Assembly: GCA_030737875.1 (NCBI GenBank)
Contig: CM060912.1
Coordinates: 879,617,199-879,681,198 of the forward strand
Direction: 5' to 3'
Length of the DNA stretch: 64,000 nucleotides
Origin: Allium sativum
Lineage: Eukaryota; Streptophyta; Magnoliopsida; Asparagales; Amaryllidaceae
This document shows, piece after piece, positions 35,552 to 48,323 of the stretch (its first letter is position 1; each line of letters starts with the position of its first letter). A program made the translations under genes and the position numbers. A model generated the notes under the pieces. The model did no database searches, was not told where the DNA came from, and saw only the letters and a program-made list of their open reading frames with translations.

Positions 35552-36721
35552 TCAGAGGCGATACTTTAAGTCTCCCACTTCGAATTCGATGTCAGTTCTT
35601 CTCTTGTCTGCATAGGACTTCTGCCTATCTTGAGTTGTCTTCATCCGCCGTCGAATAAGGTCAATCCTTTCGGATGTTTCCCTTACCATATCTGGTCCAA
35701 GTAATAATCTTTCTATAGATTCCCACCAACAAGTTGGTGATCTACAGGGTGGTACGTACAATGCTTCGAAGGGTGCCATGCTGATGCTAGCTTGATAACT
35801 GTTATTATAGGAAAACTCTACTAAAGGAAGATGCTCTTCCCAAGTCCCTCCGAAGTCTAGGATATACAGTCTTAAAAGATCTTCAAGAATTCTGTTTACC
35901 CTCTCCGTCTGCCCATCGGTCTGGGGATGATAAGCGGTGCTCAAACACAACTGTATACCTAATGTTTCTTTTAAACTTCTCCAAAATTCGCTAGTAAAGA
36001 TGGGGTCACGATCTCTTACGATGTAGGAAGGTACTCCATGAAGACAAACTATCTCGCGAACATAAATTGTTGCCAACAATGATGTCGTCCTCTTACTCTT
36101 AACTGGAATAAAGTGAGCGCTCTTAGTGAGTCTATCTACCACCACCCAAATACTTGTATTGCCTTTCTTTGACCTAGGAAAACCATCTATGAAATCCATA
36201 GAGACGTTCTCCCATTTCCACTGTGGAACCACCAACGGATGAAGTAATCCACAGGGCTTCTTTTGCTCAGCTTTGACCTGCTGGCAAACTAAACACTGAG
36301 AAACAAATTCAGCAACATCTTTCTTCATCCTAGCCCAAAATAAAACCCTCTTCATGTCTCTATACATCTTGTCACCACCTGGATGAGTAGTCATCTTAGA
36401 ATGGTGGGCTTCTTCTAGGACTGCCTTTATCAAGCTTCCAGTTTGAGGAAAACAAAGCCTTCCATCTCGTCGCAACCACCCCTTTTCATCTATGACAAAT
36501 CTACTAAGGTGACTAGAAGTCTCCCCTCTTCTGAGCTTTTCCATGATGTCTAAAATCTGTGGGTCACCTTGTTGCGAAGCTCCTATTTGGTCCATAAGAT
36601 TTGGTCGTATCTCCAAGGATGCAAACAAATCAGGCAAAACCTCGATGGAGGGTCTAAAATCAAAAGCTGATATGAACTCCAAGTTCTTTCTTTCCACAAA
36701 CAGAGGACTCAGGTCCATCCT
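35552..36721 (-). pseudogene. RT-F integrase core (with zinc-binding domain)
   Basis: 388-codon open block. Zinc-binding residues H105/H106, H112, C142 and C145 form the HHCC domain. The catalytic triad is D175 (SMDFIDGF), D236 (VRDRDPIFTSEFW) and E272 (GQTERVNR); D236 and E272 are separated by 35 residues, as in DD35E integrases. All catalytic residues are present, so this block is the best-kept part of the pol gene. It starts after an in-frame TAG that separates it from the RNase H end (ADALSR stop). Confidence 0.9.
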
Positions 36722-37861
36722 CTACCTACTTAGTGCATCTGCCACCACATTACCCTTGCCAGGGGTGTAAGCAATTTCTAAATCATAAGAAGCTAAGAAC
36801 TCCATCCGCCGTTGTTGCCTTAAGTTGAGATCCTTCTGTGAGAATAGATACTTGAGAGATTTATGATCGGTGTATAACTCGAACCTTTCTCTAAGTAAAT
36901 AATGACGCCACGTCTTTAACGTGAATACTTTGACAGCTAGCTCTAGATCATGGGTGGGGTAGTTCTTATCATGAACTCTCAACTGTCTACCCCCATAACA
37001 TATTATTTTTCCTTCTTGCATCAGAACCGCGCCAAGCCCTGTACCGCATGCATCAGTGTAAACAGTAAACACTTTACTTCCATCAAGCAAGGTCAAGACT
37101 GGGGCTATTGTCAGAGCCCTCTTCAGTCGTTGGAAAGAAACGTCACAGTCTATATCCCATGAAAATGCCAAATTCTTCTTTGTCAGCCTGGTGAGAGGGG
37201 CTGATATCTTCACGAAGTCCTTAATGAACTTCCCATAATAACCTGCCAACCCAAGAAAGCTTCTTACCTCAGTTGCATTTTTAGGAATCTGCCAATCTTG
37301 CACTGCAACCACCTTGGCAGGATCTACAGCTATCCCTTCTTTAGAGACCACATGCCCCAAGAATCTCACCTCTTTTCTCCAAAAATGGCATTTGGAGAAC
37401 TTCGCCTTAAGCTGATGGACACGGAGAGTTTTCAAAACTTCTCTCAAATGTTGGGCATGCTCTTCTTCATTTTTGGAGAAGATCAAAATATCATCAACAA
37501 AGACTATGACAAATTTGTTTAGGAACTCCCGAAATACCCTACCCATTAGATTGACAAAATAGGCGGGTGCATTCGTCAGCCCAAAAAGCATCACTAGCCA
37601 TTCAAAGAAACCGTCTGGAGTTCTAAAAGCAGTCTTATCTATGCTGTCCTCAACCACCCTCAAGTGATGAAACCCCGTAGCCAAGTCCAACTGAGAAAAT
37701 ACAGAGACACCAACAAGCTGATCAAATAAATCATCAATCCTCGGAAGCGGGTGCATATTCTTATAAGTGATCTTATTCAATTCTCTATAGTCAACACACA
37801 AACGAAGCGAATCATCTGCCTTAGTTGCGAATACTAGTGGAGCACCCCATTCAGATACGCT
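36722..37861 (-). pseudogene. RT-F reverse transcriptase and RNase H
   Basis: 359 codons from [12 protein letters not shown] to ADALSR, with further sequence upstream of that Met. Reverse transcriptase catalytic Asp are D39 (FSQLDLATG) and D103, D104 (FVDDILIF, the YxDD box with Phe first, which is common in Ty3 elements). RNase H shows D250 (YTDACG), E287 (HDLELAV) and D312 (YTDHKSL). A TGA lies just upstream, between KGFIR and SVSEWGAP, explainable by CpG decay of CGA. The N-terminal fingers region is therefore cut off from the protease frame. Confidence 0.92.
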
Positions 37862-38452
37862 TCATCTAATAAACCCTTTCTCAAGTAGATCCCCTACTTG
37901 CTTACTCAGCTCCCTCCTTTCCCTTGGAGCCATGTGGCACACTGGTAATGCAACTGGCTTTGCATTGTCCACCAGATATATGCGGAAGTCGATCTCGCGC
38001 CTTAGAGGTAAACCCCGTACCTCATCAAAATCATCGGAATAATCTCGAACCACTGGAACAGATTGCAAATCATATATGGATGCATCTAGAGACTCTAGAA
38101 ATCTAAGCATAACAGACCCTTGGGGGTCACAAGAAACTTCGAGGGTCTTCCTATGACAAGTTAGGAGTCGAACAACCCTCCTTTCACAATCCAGAATTGC
38201 CCCATACGTGGTAAGCCAATCCATTCCTAGAATCAACCCATAGCCCATAAATCTGAGAACATATGCGTCGCACTCAAACTCGACGCCTAACACAGATATT
38301 TTCAAACCCCGACAAATCATCGATAAATGAGTCGAACCACCAATGGGGTTTGAAAAAACTACGAGATGTACTACCGTACTAGTAATTAAGTGCAGAGATT
38401 CAACCACAGAACTAGATATAAACGAGTGTTAAGCGCCAGAATCAAAAAGTGT
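37862..38452 (-). pseudogene. RT-F aspartic protease
   Basis: The catalytic LFDSGA is followed directly by a TAA where Ser is usual (DSGA then stop, about 38430). After it the frame 38407-37862 contains VVFSNPIGGSTHL, RFMGYGLILGMDWL and YGAILDCE, typical of retropepsin C-terminal sequence, then the linker to reverse transcriptase (VCHMAPRERREL, LLEKGFIR). The catalytic Asp is present but the fold is split by the stop. Confidence 0.85.
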
Positions 38453-39508
38453 TCTAACTGGATGGTTTGAAAGAGAAACTAAACTTTCTACGGAAATTTT
38501 TCTACCTCTTTCAGGAGCATTGATCGCGAGAGCATGCACCTGCCCTCCAGAAGTTCCTGCTCTTTGACCTTGTCCCTGCGATCCTTGTTTCTTTGGGCAC
38601 TCTTTAAAGAAGTGTCTGGTCTCTCCGCAATTGAAGCAATTGCCCTTCCTTCTCTTACAGTCTTTGATCAAGTGACCTTCCTTTCCACAATTGTGACATT
38701 TTCTCGTATCCCTGCCTTTGTCATCTTTCCCTCATTTCTTCTATTGTTGTTATTATTGTTGTTGTCTCTTCTTGGGCCACACCTTCCTATTCTACGATGT
38801 CCCCTCAGCCTTTGCTTCCTTCTTTTCTTCGTTGTCCTCCTCATGCATTAGAGCCATATCAACAAGCTTTTCTAAAGTGGCCCCAATTGGAATATGGGAT
38901 ATGACTAACCGATGCAAAGGCTCATTCAGCCCTTTAGAAAACCGCAAAGCCCTTTAGTGCGGTGTATCCACCAACTCTAACCCGAACCTTGCCAATTGGT
39001 TGAACTTGTTCACATACTCCTTCACCGTCAAGTTTCCTTGTTTGAGTGCTAAGAACCTCTCCATCTGTATGCTTCTCTCAACTTGTGAAAGAAATTTCAT
39101 TTCGAACCTCTGTCTAAAATCTTTCCAAGTTTCCACCGGACGTCCAGCTTGGGTGACTTCCCAGCAAAATGTGGCTTCGTCCTTTAATAGCCAAGCAGCT
39201 AACTGAATCTTTCTTCGATCCTCTACTTCAAAGATTGCGAACAAGTCCTTGGTCTCCCTAAGCCAGTTCCTAGCTTCTACGAATGTCTCGTTTCCATGGA
39301 ATGGCTTCCCTCCTATAGCACGGAAGTCCTTGCAGATCTTGGCGAAGCTATCTGCTCTTGGAGGGGAAGAAGGAGGAATGATTGGTGAAGCTGGGGAAGG
39401 AACGTCTATTTGGCCTTCGCTCGGCGCCATGGCCTCCAAATACCTACGGAACCATCTGGGTATTGTGACGCCCTCTGGGATATTAGGAATGTTTTGTTCC
39501 CTAAGCAT
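38453..39508 (-). pseudogene. gag: RT-F Gag
   Basis: The probable start is the Met at 39508 (MLREQNIPNIPEGV), by alignment with RT-C Gag; an upstream in-frame Met at 39586 lies in leader sequence. The Gag domain (FAKICKDFRAIGGKPF, ETFVEARNWLR, EYVNKFNQLARFGLEL) is open until a TAA at 38954-38956, replacing a Lys codon in RT-C. Further gag sequence (NEPLHRLVISHIPIGATLEKL) continues to about 38800 with later stops. Two CCHC knuckles follow near 38640-38710 ([14 protein letters not shown] and [14 protein letters not shown]), both intact but in shifted frames. Confidence 0.87.
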
Positions 39509-39676
39509 GATGAAAAAGGAAACAGGAAGAAATTTAGATAAAGGATCGAAGGATATTACATGTGGCTTCTTGGGGAATATTTTCAAAACAGACTTTTCTT
39601 TTTGAAAATACTTTCTTTTAAAACCTTTTTGAAAAATAAAATTTCAAAAATTTTCATCTAATCTGGTAACCTTCAG

Positions 39677-39688
39677 CTCTAATACCAA
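39677..39688 (-). other. Met-tRNA primer-binding site of RT-F
   Basis: The minus strand reads TGGTATTAGAGC next to the 5' LTR end, one transition away from TGGTATCAGAGC. The same variant is used by RT-G. Confidence 0.82.
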
Positions 39689-40520
39689 GTGTGACACCCC
39701 ACGTCCGTTAATGTCACTCACTAAGGGAATGCATTAAGTTTCGTGAAGCATTATAGGTAAACAGGCACAGAATAATTACAAGACAAATATAAATAAGATA
39801 GCAGTAGAAATTTAAATTTTTATTTCAAAAATAAATCATAATACCATGGTCCATAATACCATAAGTCACAAAAACCGTTACAATAAAATAACTTTTGTCT
39901 TGCACCGTCAGAGTACATAAGTATATAAAAAGTATAATTATCCAATTGAAAGAGTTGAGCCATAGTAGAGACAAAAACTTGAGCCATACTTCAGAAGTAG
40001 CTTCTAGCAAGATGATATCTAAGTTCTGACTAAGCCTGAGTGTTTCCTCTCTGAGAACCTTGGAGGATGGGGGGGAGGGGGGAGGGAAACGGAAGAAAGA
40101 AGGAGAAACAAAAGGGTCAGACATAAAGTCTAGCAAGTCTAGTTAGTTTTAGCCAGTAAATAAATAAAAGTAACATGATAGGCATATAAAGTGGATAAGA
40201 GAGATCACTACATAAATGGCAGGTGTGACAAAGTAGACAGGGTAAGGTGTATATGCTTCTCTAATGATTACTCTGCACCATAACTAAAATGAGATGATCT
40301 CTTCCACTATAAGTTGGTAGACTTAGGACATACGTCCGAGTGTACCCTAACCACTACCCTAATCGATCGGCTCCCTACTCCGTAGATATCCTGTGCTAGC
40401 CTCACATTAGGAGGTATCACTTCCTAAAGTGGCAACCCTTCATTTTCCAAGATGTGCACAACCATATCTATTGGTGTCACTGTCGGCTTATCCCACTCTG
40501 CCCGGCTCATGCACGCATAT

Positions 40521-40966
40521 TGTACATCCCTAAGTCCCACATCGTGGAAGCCTATGTGAACTGAGTACTTATATAGTAAAGCCCATCTCTTACTAACGCC
40601 GAGGCCTTTTGAGGAACAAAACCCTACACCAATACGGTGGCTAAGTTGGGGACAATGTCTTGCGTGAACGGAGGTGCGGTTGTTATAGTGGTATCAGGGC
40701 CAATACCCAGCCGGAATTGTGGCTCCTGTGTGGACCACAACGCCTGGGTGAGGTGTTTGTGAGCTAACGGGGACGTTGGGCTCTGTATGAGGGGAGAATG
40801 TAACACCCCTAAGTCCCACATCGTGGAAGCCTATGTGAACTGGGTATGTATATAGTAGAGCCCTTCTCTTACTAACGCCGAGGCCATTTGAGGAACAAAA
40901 CCCCACACCTATACGGTGGCTAAGTTGGGGACAATATCTTGCGTAAACGGAGGTGCAGTTGTTACA
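40521..40966 (+). mobile_element. TRIM (miniature LTR retrotransposon) in RT-F 5' LTR
   Basis: 446 bp in all. 5' LTR 40521-40687 and 3' LTR 40799-40966 share TAAGTCCCACATCGTGGAAG and later sequence throughout. A primer site TGGTATCAGGGCC (40689-40701) follows the first LTR and a polypurine tract GAGGGGAGAA precedes the second. Target duplications CATAT (40516-40520) and CACAT (40967-40971) differ by one base, and the uninterrupted RT-F 3' LTR has CACAT at this point. The internal region is about 110 bases and noncoding, so movement needs outside proteins. The primer site and LTR ends fit the same Met-tRNA system as its neighbours. Confidence 0.92.
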
Positions 40967-41439
40967 CACATGGACCGGTCGGTTTGCGCCGCCACACTGT
41001 CCGTCTCGTTTGGATATCTTATAATCAATCAGTAAGCGTGCCCCTTCTCTGCCTAGCATGGAGTACTTTATTTGATACCTACTCCGGGTTACTGACTGAA
41101 ATGGGTCGCACACAATATGATACAAGCTCTCCCCTTTGTCTTGTATCCCCACTAGGTTTTTCACTGACTATCTATACCCTTAGGTGTCTTTAATTACATA
41201 GCCCTATGTCAGTTATGCTTACCCTAAAGGGTGTCTTTAATTACATAACCATATTGGATTAAGTTCGTGGGCCTATATGTAAATATTACCCACCCCCTCT
41301 AATTTACTTAACCCACCCACTACCCATCCAATTTTACTTAACCCTAACTTAAGTTCATAATCATACAATCCTTATGGATTAAATTAGGTTAAGCAGTCCA
41401 ATTCATTACCATGTCCAATTATGGTTATAATGGGCTAGA

Positions 41440-41658
41440 CCTCCCACATTAGGCCTCCAACGTATGGATGCTGGATATGCCGGTCGGGTCGGGTTGGGTC
41501 CGGGCAGTCTTATTCCACAGTTGGGTCTAACCTCGTGTCTTAGCCTAATTCATATTTGCAAACTTAGACCTCTCACATTAGGTTCAACATTAGTGGCTGC
41601 TGGATAAGCCGGTCGGGTCCGGGCAGACTTCCACCACTAATGCAACCTAACCTCGTGT
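41440..41658 (-). other. tandem stem-loop pair in RT-F 5' LTR
   Basis: Units at about 41440-41535 and 41569-41658. Unit b pairs GGTT..CATTAGTGG with CCACTAATG..AACC, better preserved than in the 3' LTR. Confidence 0.6.
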
Positions 41659-42698
41659 CATAAGTGCAATTGCAATTCCCAATTGTAAGTAATAGACATT
41701 CAATTTTTATCCAAATCTACCTATGTAATTATAGGTGATTATTTCTCTTTTTATCCCTATTTGAATTATATGTCCAATAATGTTCATATTCAAATTAAGC
41801 CAATATTAACCCTTCTCCCCCGTTCCCTAACTAGCGTACTCATAAACTAGCAGCATGCCTAGGCTAGACAATAGCCTAGTCATAAACGATAATAGGGAAA
41901 ATAATGGGAATATAACTAAAAGTGATCATCTTGGCATAAACATAAACTAGCATGATAATAAGGTGAATGAACATGTAATTAACATAATAACAAGGTGGAC
42001 ATAAAACTGATGAACTGGTGGTAGTCAATTGATTCTAACATAACTATGATGTCACAATAAGCACTGTAAGATCTAAATTAGCAATTTAGATGTCCAATAG
42101 ATTAGATCTAACATGATAACACAAGGTGATAAATTAGATCACATAATTCAGATTTGGATGTTAAAGTAGATCAAACACCATTAGAATGACATAATAGCAT
42201 GTTTAGATCTAAATATGGGTTCTCATGTCCAATTTACAACTTATCTAAGTTGATCCCTATATGATAGGTGAAAGGTGATTTACATAAAGAATTGGATCTA
42301 ACCAACGTTGCAACTGTCCAAATTAACAGATTTACATTCACCACAATATAGTTACAAGTCAAGATCCACATAGATAACATAAATGAATAATTATAGTTGC
42401 ATTAGATCTAAAGGTGTAGATCTATTATGACATAGTATAAGATTTAACAATAGCATCGATCCACAGTTTACAACATATCCAATTCACAGTCTTTCATAAT
42501 TTACTTTTATTTATCTAAACCTAAAAGCAACTAGAAACTCACAGCGTTAGGTTTAGAGAATTAAGAAAGAACGGATATTGAATTTCTGAATTCGATTTGC
42601 AAAGTACGTTATTGTAGAAAACGGTTCCATCTGAGTTCGTATCCTGGCAGCATATGGCCTTCATGATTTCCAATGAAGAAAATAGGATAATAGGGCAC

Positions 42699-42811
42699 AT
42701 ATATATAGCTGCCAGACACCCTGAAACCGAGTGCCACGTTAGCCCTAGGGGTGTCGAAACCCTTGTGGTTGGGTCGACCCGTAGGTCGACACCCCACTAG
42801 GGGGGTCGACC
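42699..42811 (-). promoter_or_regulatory. LTR promoter region of RT-F: GTCGAC cluster and TATA box
   Basis: Three GTCGAC sites and a GTCGAAA variant, then CAGCTATATATATG in element sense. The upstream dyad is decayed (GCCGCC..TTTTTGCC-like at 42820-42835). The GCAGCTATA context is shared with RT-G and LTR Y. Confidence 0.45.
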
Positions 42812-43111
42812 CCTAGAGTGGGATTTTTGCCGCCTTATCAAATTTTTCAAATTCAAACTGTTCTAGATAAAATTCTGACTTATCTCTGACTCATGCATAT
42901 ATATATATATATAATCTTTCTGCGCATATACAAACTTAAAACCCTCATAACATCTTTATACGGTGTCCGTTTTATGCAAACCAAATGTCTATCATGACCA
43001 GAATTTCGAGACGAACGCAATGGTGCAGTCCGTTTCCTATAATTCTGAATATTAAATTAATTATTATTTAATTTATCCTCTTTAATGTTGTTAAAAATTC
43101 GGGGTGTTACA

Positions 43112-46100
43112 AGTTATATGCCCCATATACCGGGGTACTCCCTGTAGTACCCTCCTCGAGTGGTCTCCATCGTCGTTCCGCGAAAACATACAAGGCCTCC
43201 ATCATCACGCCACAAAAGCGTACTAGACCATCATGTTGAAATGCACAATGTCTTTATCACTACACCACAAAAGCGTGCCAAGCCGCACTTCGAAAGTGAA
43301 TAGGCTCCTCTCGATGTGCCAAAAAGGCGCACTAAGCCGCATTACGAAAGCGAATAGGCTTTTACCGTTGTGCCAAAAAGGTGTCCAAAACCTGATTTCT
43401 TCCATAGAACTCAGTCGAGGCCTTTACTATATCTATAAAGGATGGCCTCAGGATGGCCCACAAAAATAATGGCTTCGTTAGGCCTAAAATATGGATATCA
43501 AAATTTGGTCTATCTTTTCTGTGGCTCTTCAAGCCCCACCAGCCTACCCTGAAAGACCATTCTAAAAGAGCTAAGTGTCCAAACCAAACAAACAATCTAA
43601 ACAAACATGTAGTCCTTCATCGAATGACCCAATAGAGAAGATCATTAGCCTCTTGGTTTATCTTCAATCTTTCATGCACATGCTCCGACTGATGATGATA
43701 GGCGTTTGATGACCTACTATACTTTATTGGGTCCTGACCTCGAAGCCTCCCACCCTAAGGCAGCCACCAAATCATCCTAAAAATCATCCCAATCAGTCTT
43801 TAAGCTGTACACGACGATAAAAACAACTAAGGCATACTCACCAGGTGGTACCGTACAGACCATGCCTCTGTGGGAATAGCCCTAGGCCTATCATAGTAGA
43901 CCATTATGGAGTATCCTTACGTCCCGTAGAAGTTCTACACTTCCTTCCGGTCATGTTAAATAAGTTGGACGTGCTCCCACCATGTCTCCCGACAACTTCG
44001 ATGATTTGCTCTGATGGGCTCTTCACCCTTACGGCCCGGACAAAACACATTTCATTATATTAACTAGACCCTATGTTTAATTTACTATTATGCGTTTCGC
44101 TTAGTTTCCTTTTTGCTGATTTATAATATTCATCAATTCATTTAATCTGAATATTACTTCTTTCATTAATAAACTTTATTATTTACCATACAATTTTTGT
44201 TTTAAGCTCGTAATTTACCCACACACTGTAAACCAATATGACACATTAGAGCCTAACAACAAGAAGTACTAGGCTTGTAATTTACCCAAATACTGTAAAT
44301 CAATATTCACATATTAGGCCTAACTATTCTTTCAACCATTTCTTGGCAAATTCAAATTTGCAAGCAAACTATGTGTGTTTATCATGATTTCTCAATTATC
44401 ATATTTATGCAAATATAGGTCGTAGTTCATTTTTCACCACAGGACCATTGCCATAAAAAAATTCTTATTAATCCAAGTTTACATTTGTAGTTTTGCAATA
44501 AGCCTTTATCTTCTTTCATCTTAACGTTTTTTTCTTTTTAGAAAGTTAGGTCTATTCCCAATTGATTGGTTACCAAAGTCATATAATATCTATTTCCGTA
44601 GTTTAAGGTAATGACTACCATAGAAAACCATAATTGCAAGACATCTCTTTAATTATTTTTAGGTTAATGAATAGTGCAAATATGGAAAAATCCATATTTC
44701 GTACTAATCCAAGCCTTTGTTTATATTTCAAACTTGCAATTATGTTTTCCATTTCTTTTTCAAACCAAACTATGAAAATATATTATCTTTTTTCTAACAA
44801 ATCAATTTATTATTTCTGACTTTCTATTTTAACTGGTATACATTAATTCTTGTTCTTAAATTATTTTCCTCTTTTTACATAATTACTGTAAATTTGGATG
44901 CAATTGAGTTATGTTCCTTTTTCAATTCCAACAATTTCTATATTCATTCCATTCTAATTTTGAAAGGTAATCTTTTAGTTAACATAGGAATTCTTAAATT
45001 TACCATTTAACAGCAAATTTACTGTCCAAAATATTAATTATGCCACGACCAAAATTACCGAAAGTAGTTCATAATTCCAATTAAATTATGTTTTTCCAAT
45101 GGGCACAAACAAAAAGGATTCTAATCAATCGAATAATTTAGGTGCACAATTCAATTATACATATGCCTACATTTCAAGTTCATGTATATTTTATGCATAA
45201 CTAACCAACATAAACTATATCTATTCCAATGCAGAAAAGGGGAAAAGAGGAAAAAGCGAACATATTATAAATTCTTACAAGAACCAAATGGTAATATATC
45301 ATTATAAGAAAATATAATTTAAATCCAGTCACCTGCTAGCTCTCTAATTCTAACCTAGTTCCAATCTGACATTCTGATTTCTCTAATTCGAATCTCACAT
45401 GGATGGGAAATCTGAGCACATATAGCCTAATCTACAATCTTTAATTACTAAATCTTAAATCAAAAATCCTAAAATTAGGATATTTTTTTGTAAGAAATTG
45501 GAGGAGTAAAGAAAATGGCAGAGCTTTGGCGGTCTCTCAGAAAATATGAGGTTGAGGTTAGGCCCTATAGGTTTGTTTATAGCTGCTAAAAAAAACCACG
45601 TTCGTCCGACTGAAACGAATTAGATCTGAGCTGTTAACAATAAATAAGTCACGATACCCTGGCTCGAAATGGGTCGACCCATGCTTTAAGTGGGTTGACC
45701 CATCTCCGAAGTTCGTCGACTACTGGGTCGACCCACTTTAGGCATGGGTTGACCCATGTGTATGATTTTAAATTGTATACTTCGGGTCTTATTGCGTGAT
45801 TTTCATTATGTTTCAAACGTTGTTATCAACGTTTATATTTTCTAACTATTTTATTATTATTTCCAGTTTTAAACACATGTTCAAACATGTAAATAAATGT
45901 GCGCATTCATTTTTCCTCTTCTTTCAAATTCCTACGTGTTAATTCCTCTAATCTTGTGAACGTTATTATTCTCTTAATGTTTTAAATTTATTCCTTTCCA
46001 TTTCTTTGTCCATCTGTTTCAAATTCGACGCGTATTTAATATGCACATAAATTTTCTTTGAACGTTGTCTTCAATGTTATTCCTCGGTTTTCTATTTTAA

Positions 46101-46726
46101 CCAGCGTCCAAATTTTAAATGCATAACCAATATGTGCATTATTAATTTTCTATTTTCAAATTCCTGCCTGTTTATTCCTTTTTATTTCTATTCTCATTTT
46201 TATTCGGTTCTTTACTTTTTTATACGCGTTTAATTCCCATTTCAAATGCGCACTATTAATATGCGCATATCCAAATTAAATAAAAACATTGCTAAATTAG
46301 TGCCATTTGAACTTCCTTTTAATTCTTGGTTTCATGTCATTTATCACATGCATCACTTCTGCAACTTATATATGTATATTTTCATTTTAACTATATATAC
46401 ATGTGTGTTGTTCACATGTGTCAACATTGCAGAATTAATTGCCTATGTTAAATTTTGACGTTATTTCCATAAACTTTCTTTTGATGTTACTTATGACATG
46501 TATTGTCATTTAAAAGGGAATGTTGCAATATTGGTGTTAATTATTTCAAATTCAAACACACATTGTTTGTAAATTAATGTGCTTACCATTTATTAGTTTT
46601 CTTTCTTTCTTTTGTTTCTTTTTATTTATTACTCATTTTATAACATGCGTTTGTTTTTGAATTTTAAACGCATATTATTAATATAATTATTTTTATAATT
46701 TAGCTGTTAAAATTGGGGGGTGTTAC
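43112..46726 (-). repeat. LTR Y, left arm of inverted duplication
   Basis: On the minus strand it starts TGTAACACCCCCCAATTTTA at 46726. Matches the right arm (48324-50324) in inverted orientation, with an extra 1.07 kb (about 45310-46385) that holds the promoter: CAGCTATAAAC (45575-45586) and three GTCGAC plus two GTTGAC sites (45671-45755). Interrupted at 43112 by RT-F. No coding sequence. Confidence 0.7.
43200..43385 (+). repeat. imperfect tandem repeat of about 58 bases
   Basis: Three diverged units sharing CACAAAAGCGT or CCAAAAAGGCG, AGCCGCA and CGAAAG.GAATAGGCT. Lies in the distal part of the left arm. Apparent frames through it are by-products of the repeat. Confidence 0.6.
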
Positions 46727-47245
46727 ACTCAGGCTTCAATAGATTTAGGTTTTAGCATTTAACAAAAAAAATCGGGTTCGTTGCAGTTTGTTATATCGGT
46801 TGCATGAGAATATATACATGAAAAACGTTTCCAGTTACAAGTACCTTGAGTGGTTACCGTAAGACACTCCTTAAATAGGGGAGTTCAACATAAATGATGA
46901 ATCTTTTCCTAGGATCAAGCCAAGCTTTCCCCTTGGACATTTTAGAGGAAGGAGAGGCTTCGCCAACACTTTATGAGCCAAAGAAGTAATGCCATATTAA
47001 AGAAAGTTGGTGTATGTTATAAGAGATTCCCTGGGTATTGCGGGAGTAACTCCTTTGCCAAAGCATTGGCAATCTTTTCCTCATCAGAACAAATCATTTC
47101 GATGAAGAAGTTAAATTAAATAAGAAAACTAATAGTATTTGAACAATGATAATACCAAGAGCATACACTAATGATGGAACTTAGAAGAAGTTGAAAATAC
47201 GCCATAAAGTTGGAATATTTTCTGAAGAAGAAAATTTGGTTGTCT
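46727..47245 (-). repeat. repeat X, left inner arm of inverted duplication
   Basis: Inverted match of 47800-48323 over its whole length (shared words include CCAAGCTTTCCCCTTGGACA-like and AATACCC blocks), roughly 85-90 percent by eye. No intact frame. Confidence 0.75.
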
Positions 47246-47799
47246 TATGATGTGCACGAAAAAATGAACATTTATATTCACATATTTATTCTTGTTTAGC
47301 TTAAGTAAATGTCATTTTTGGGTATTTTATCATGTTTAAACCATAATTCAATTGATTTCAAAACATTATGCATTTATCATCATATAGGGGGGAAAATAGT
47401 CATTTTTTGTGCTTATGTTATTTTGAGAATTTTTATTTGGACATTTTTCATGTTTTTGTAGAAATTTGATGCATATGGAAGAGGACTTCATAAAATATAT
47501 ATGCATACAAAGGAATGAAGAGGAAATAATTCTCATATCTTCCTACTTACATAATTCTATACTTTGAAGCTAATGGAAAAATAAGTGGATGTTAAAGCTT
47601 CATGCAAATTTGATGATGGATAAAATTAAGCTTTTGGAAGTACTTTCCCGAGACGCAAATTTTGAATCTCTCAACGTCGAAACACTTCATTACATGCAGT
47701 GTCCTTACAAAAAAATGAACATCAACGGAATATTATTTACCGCTTGAACCCTTATCTAAGAAATATAATCATTGATCCTATCAACAAGCTAAGAAAGTA
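47246..47799. other. 554-bp spacer of the inverted duplication
   Basis: AT-rich, noncoding, not repeated elsewhere in the window as far as seen. Short similar words near both ends (AAAAAATGAACAT at about 47260 and 47715) may mark an older insertion. Confidence 0.5.
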
Positions 47800-48323
47800 G
47801 GACAACCAAATTTTCTTCATCTAAAAATATTCCAAACTTTATGGCGTATTTTCTACTTCTTCTAAGGTCTATCATTTGTGTATGCTCTTGGTATTATTCA
47901 TTGTTCAAAATATTAATAGTTTGCTTATTTAATTCAACTTCTTCATCGAAATGATTAGTTTTGATGAGGAAAAGATTGTCGATGCTTTGGTAAAGAGTGC
48001 TACTCCCGCAATACCCAGGGAATATCTTCTAACTTATGCCAAATTTCTTTAATATGGCATTACTTCTTTGGCTTATAAAGTGTTAGCGAAGCCTCCTTCC
48101 TCTAAAATGTCCAAGGGGAAAGCTTGTCTTGGTCCTAGGAAAAGATTCATCATTTATGTTGAACTCCCCTATTCAAGAAGTGTCTTATGGTAACCACTCT
48201 AGGTGCTTGCAATTGGAAACCTTTTTCTTGTATATATTCTCATGCAATCGTTATAATGGTCCAAACTTCAACGAGCCCGAATTTTTTGTTAAATGCTAAA
48301 ATATAAGCCCACTGAAGCTTGAT
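47800..48323 (+). repeat. repeat X, right inner arm, with a short degenerate reading frame
   Basis: Matches the left inner arm in reverse. A frame from about 47951 reads MISFDEEKIVDALVKSATPA then PREYLLTYAKFL and a stop; after it MSKGKACLGPRKRFIIYVEL. This may be the start of an element protein, but no family is recognised. Confidence 0.6.

Larger units (their letters stand above)
31690..43111 (-). mobile_element. RT-F: Ty3-type chromodomain retrotransposon, complete structure, decayed pol
   Basis: 5' LTR (39690-43111), primer site, gag, protease, reverse transcriptase, RNase H, integrase, chromodomain, 3' LTR (31690-34567). Target duplications are AGCTA (31685-31689) and AGTTA (43112-43116), one mismatch. 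The domain order is that of Ty3 elements (integrase last). Several stops and frameshifts split the polyprotein. LTR divergence is clearly higher than in RT-C or RT-H, so it is older. A TRIM sits in the 5' LTR. Confidence 0.9.
39690..43111 (-). repeat. 5' LTR of RT-F (3.42 kb including a TRIM)
   Basis: Pairs with 31690-34567. The extra length is the TRIM at 40521-40966. Contains a G/A-rich run (40066-40090), a mutated copy of the short hairpin (40118-40132), the CAGTAA...TTACTG module (41030-41094), the stem-loop pair (41440-41658), the TATA box (42699-42708), GTCGAC sites (42772-42811) and an AT microsatellite (42897-42913). Confidence 0.9.

Noticed and set aside
40521..40966. Cassandra TRIM with 5S rRNA-like LTR
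   Set aside because: LTR start and Met primer fit TRIMs in general, but I could not see a convincing 5S internal control region in the 168-bp LTR.
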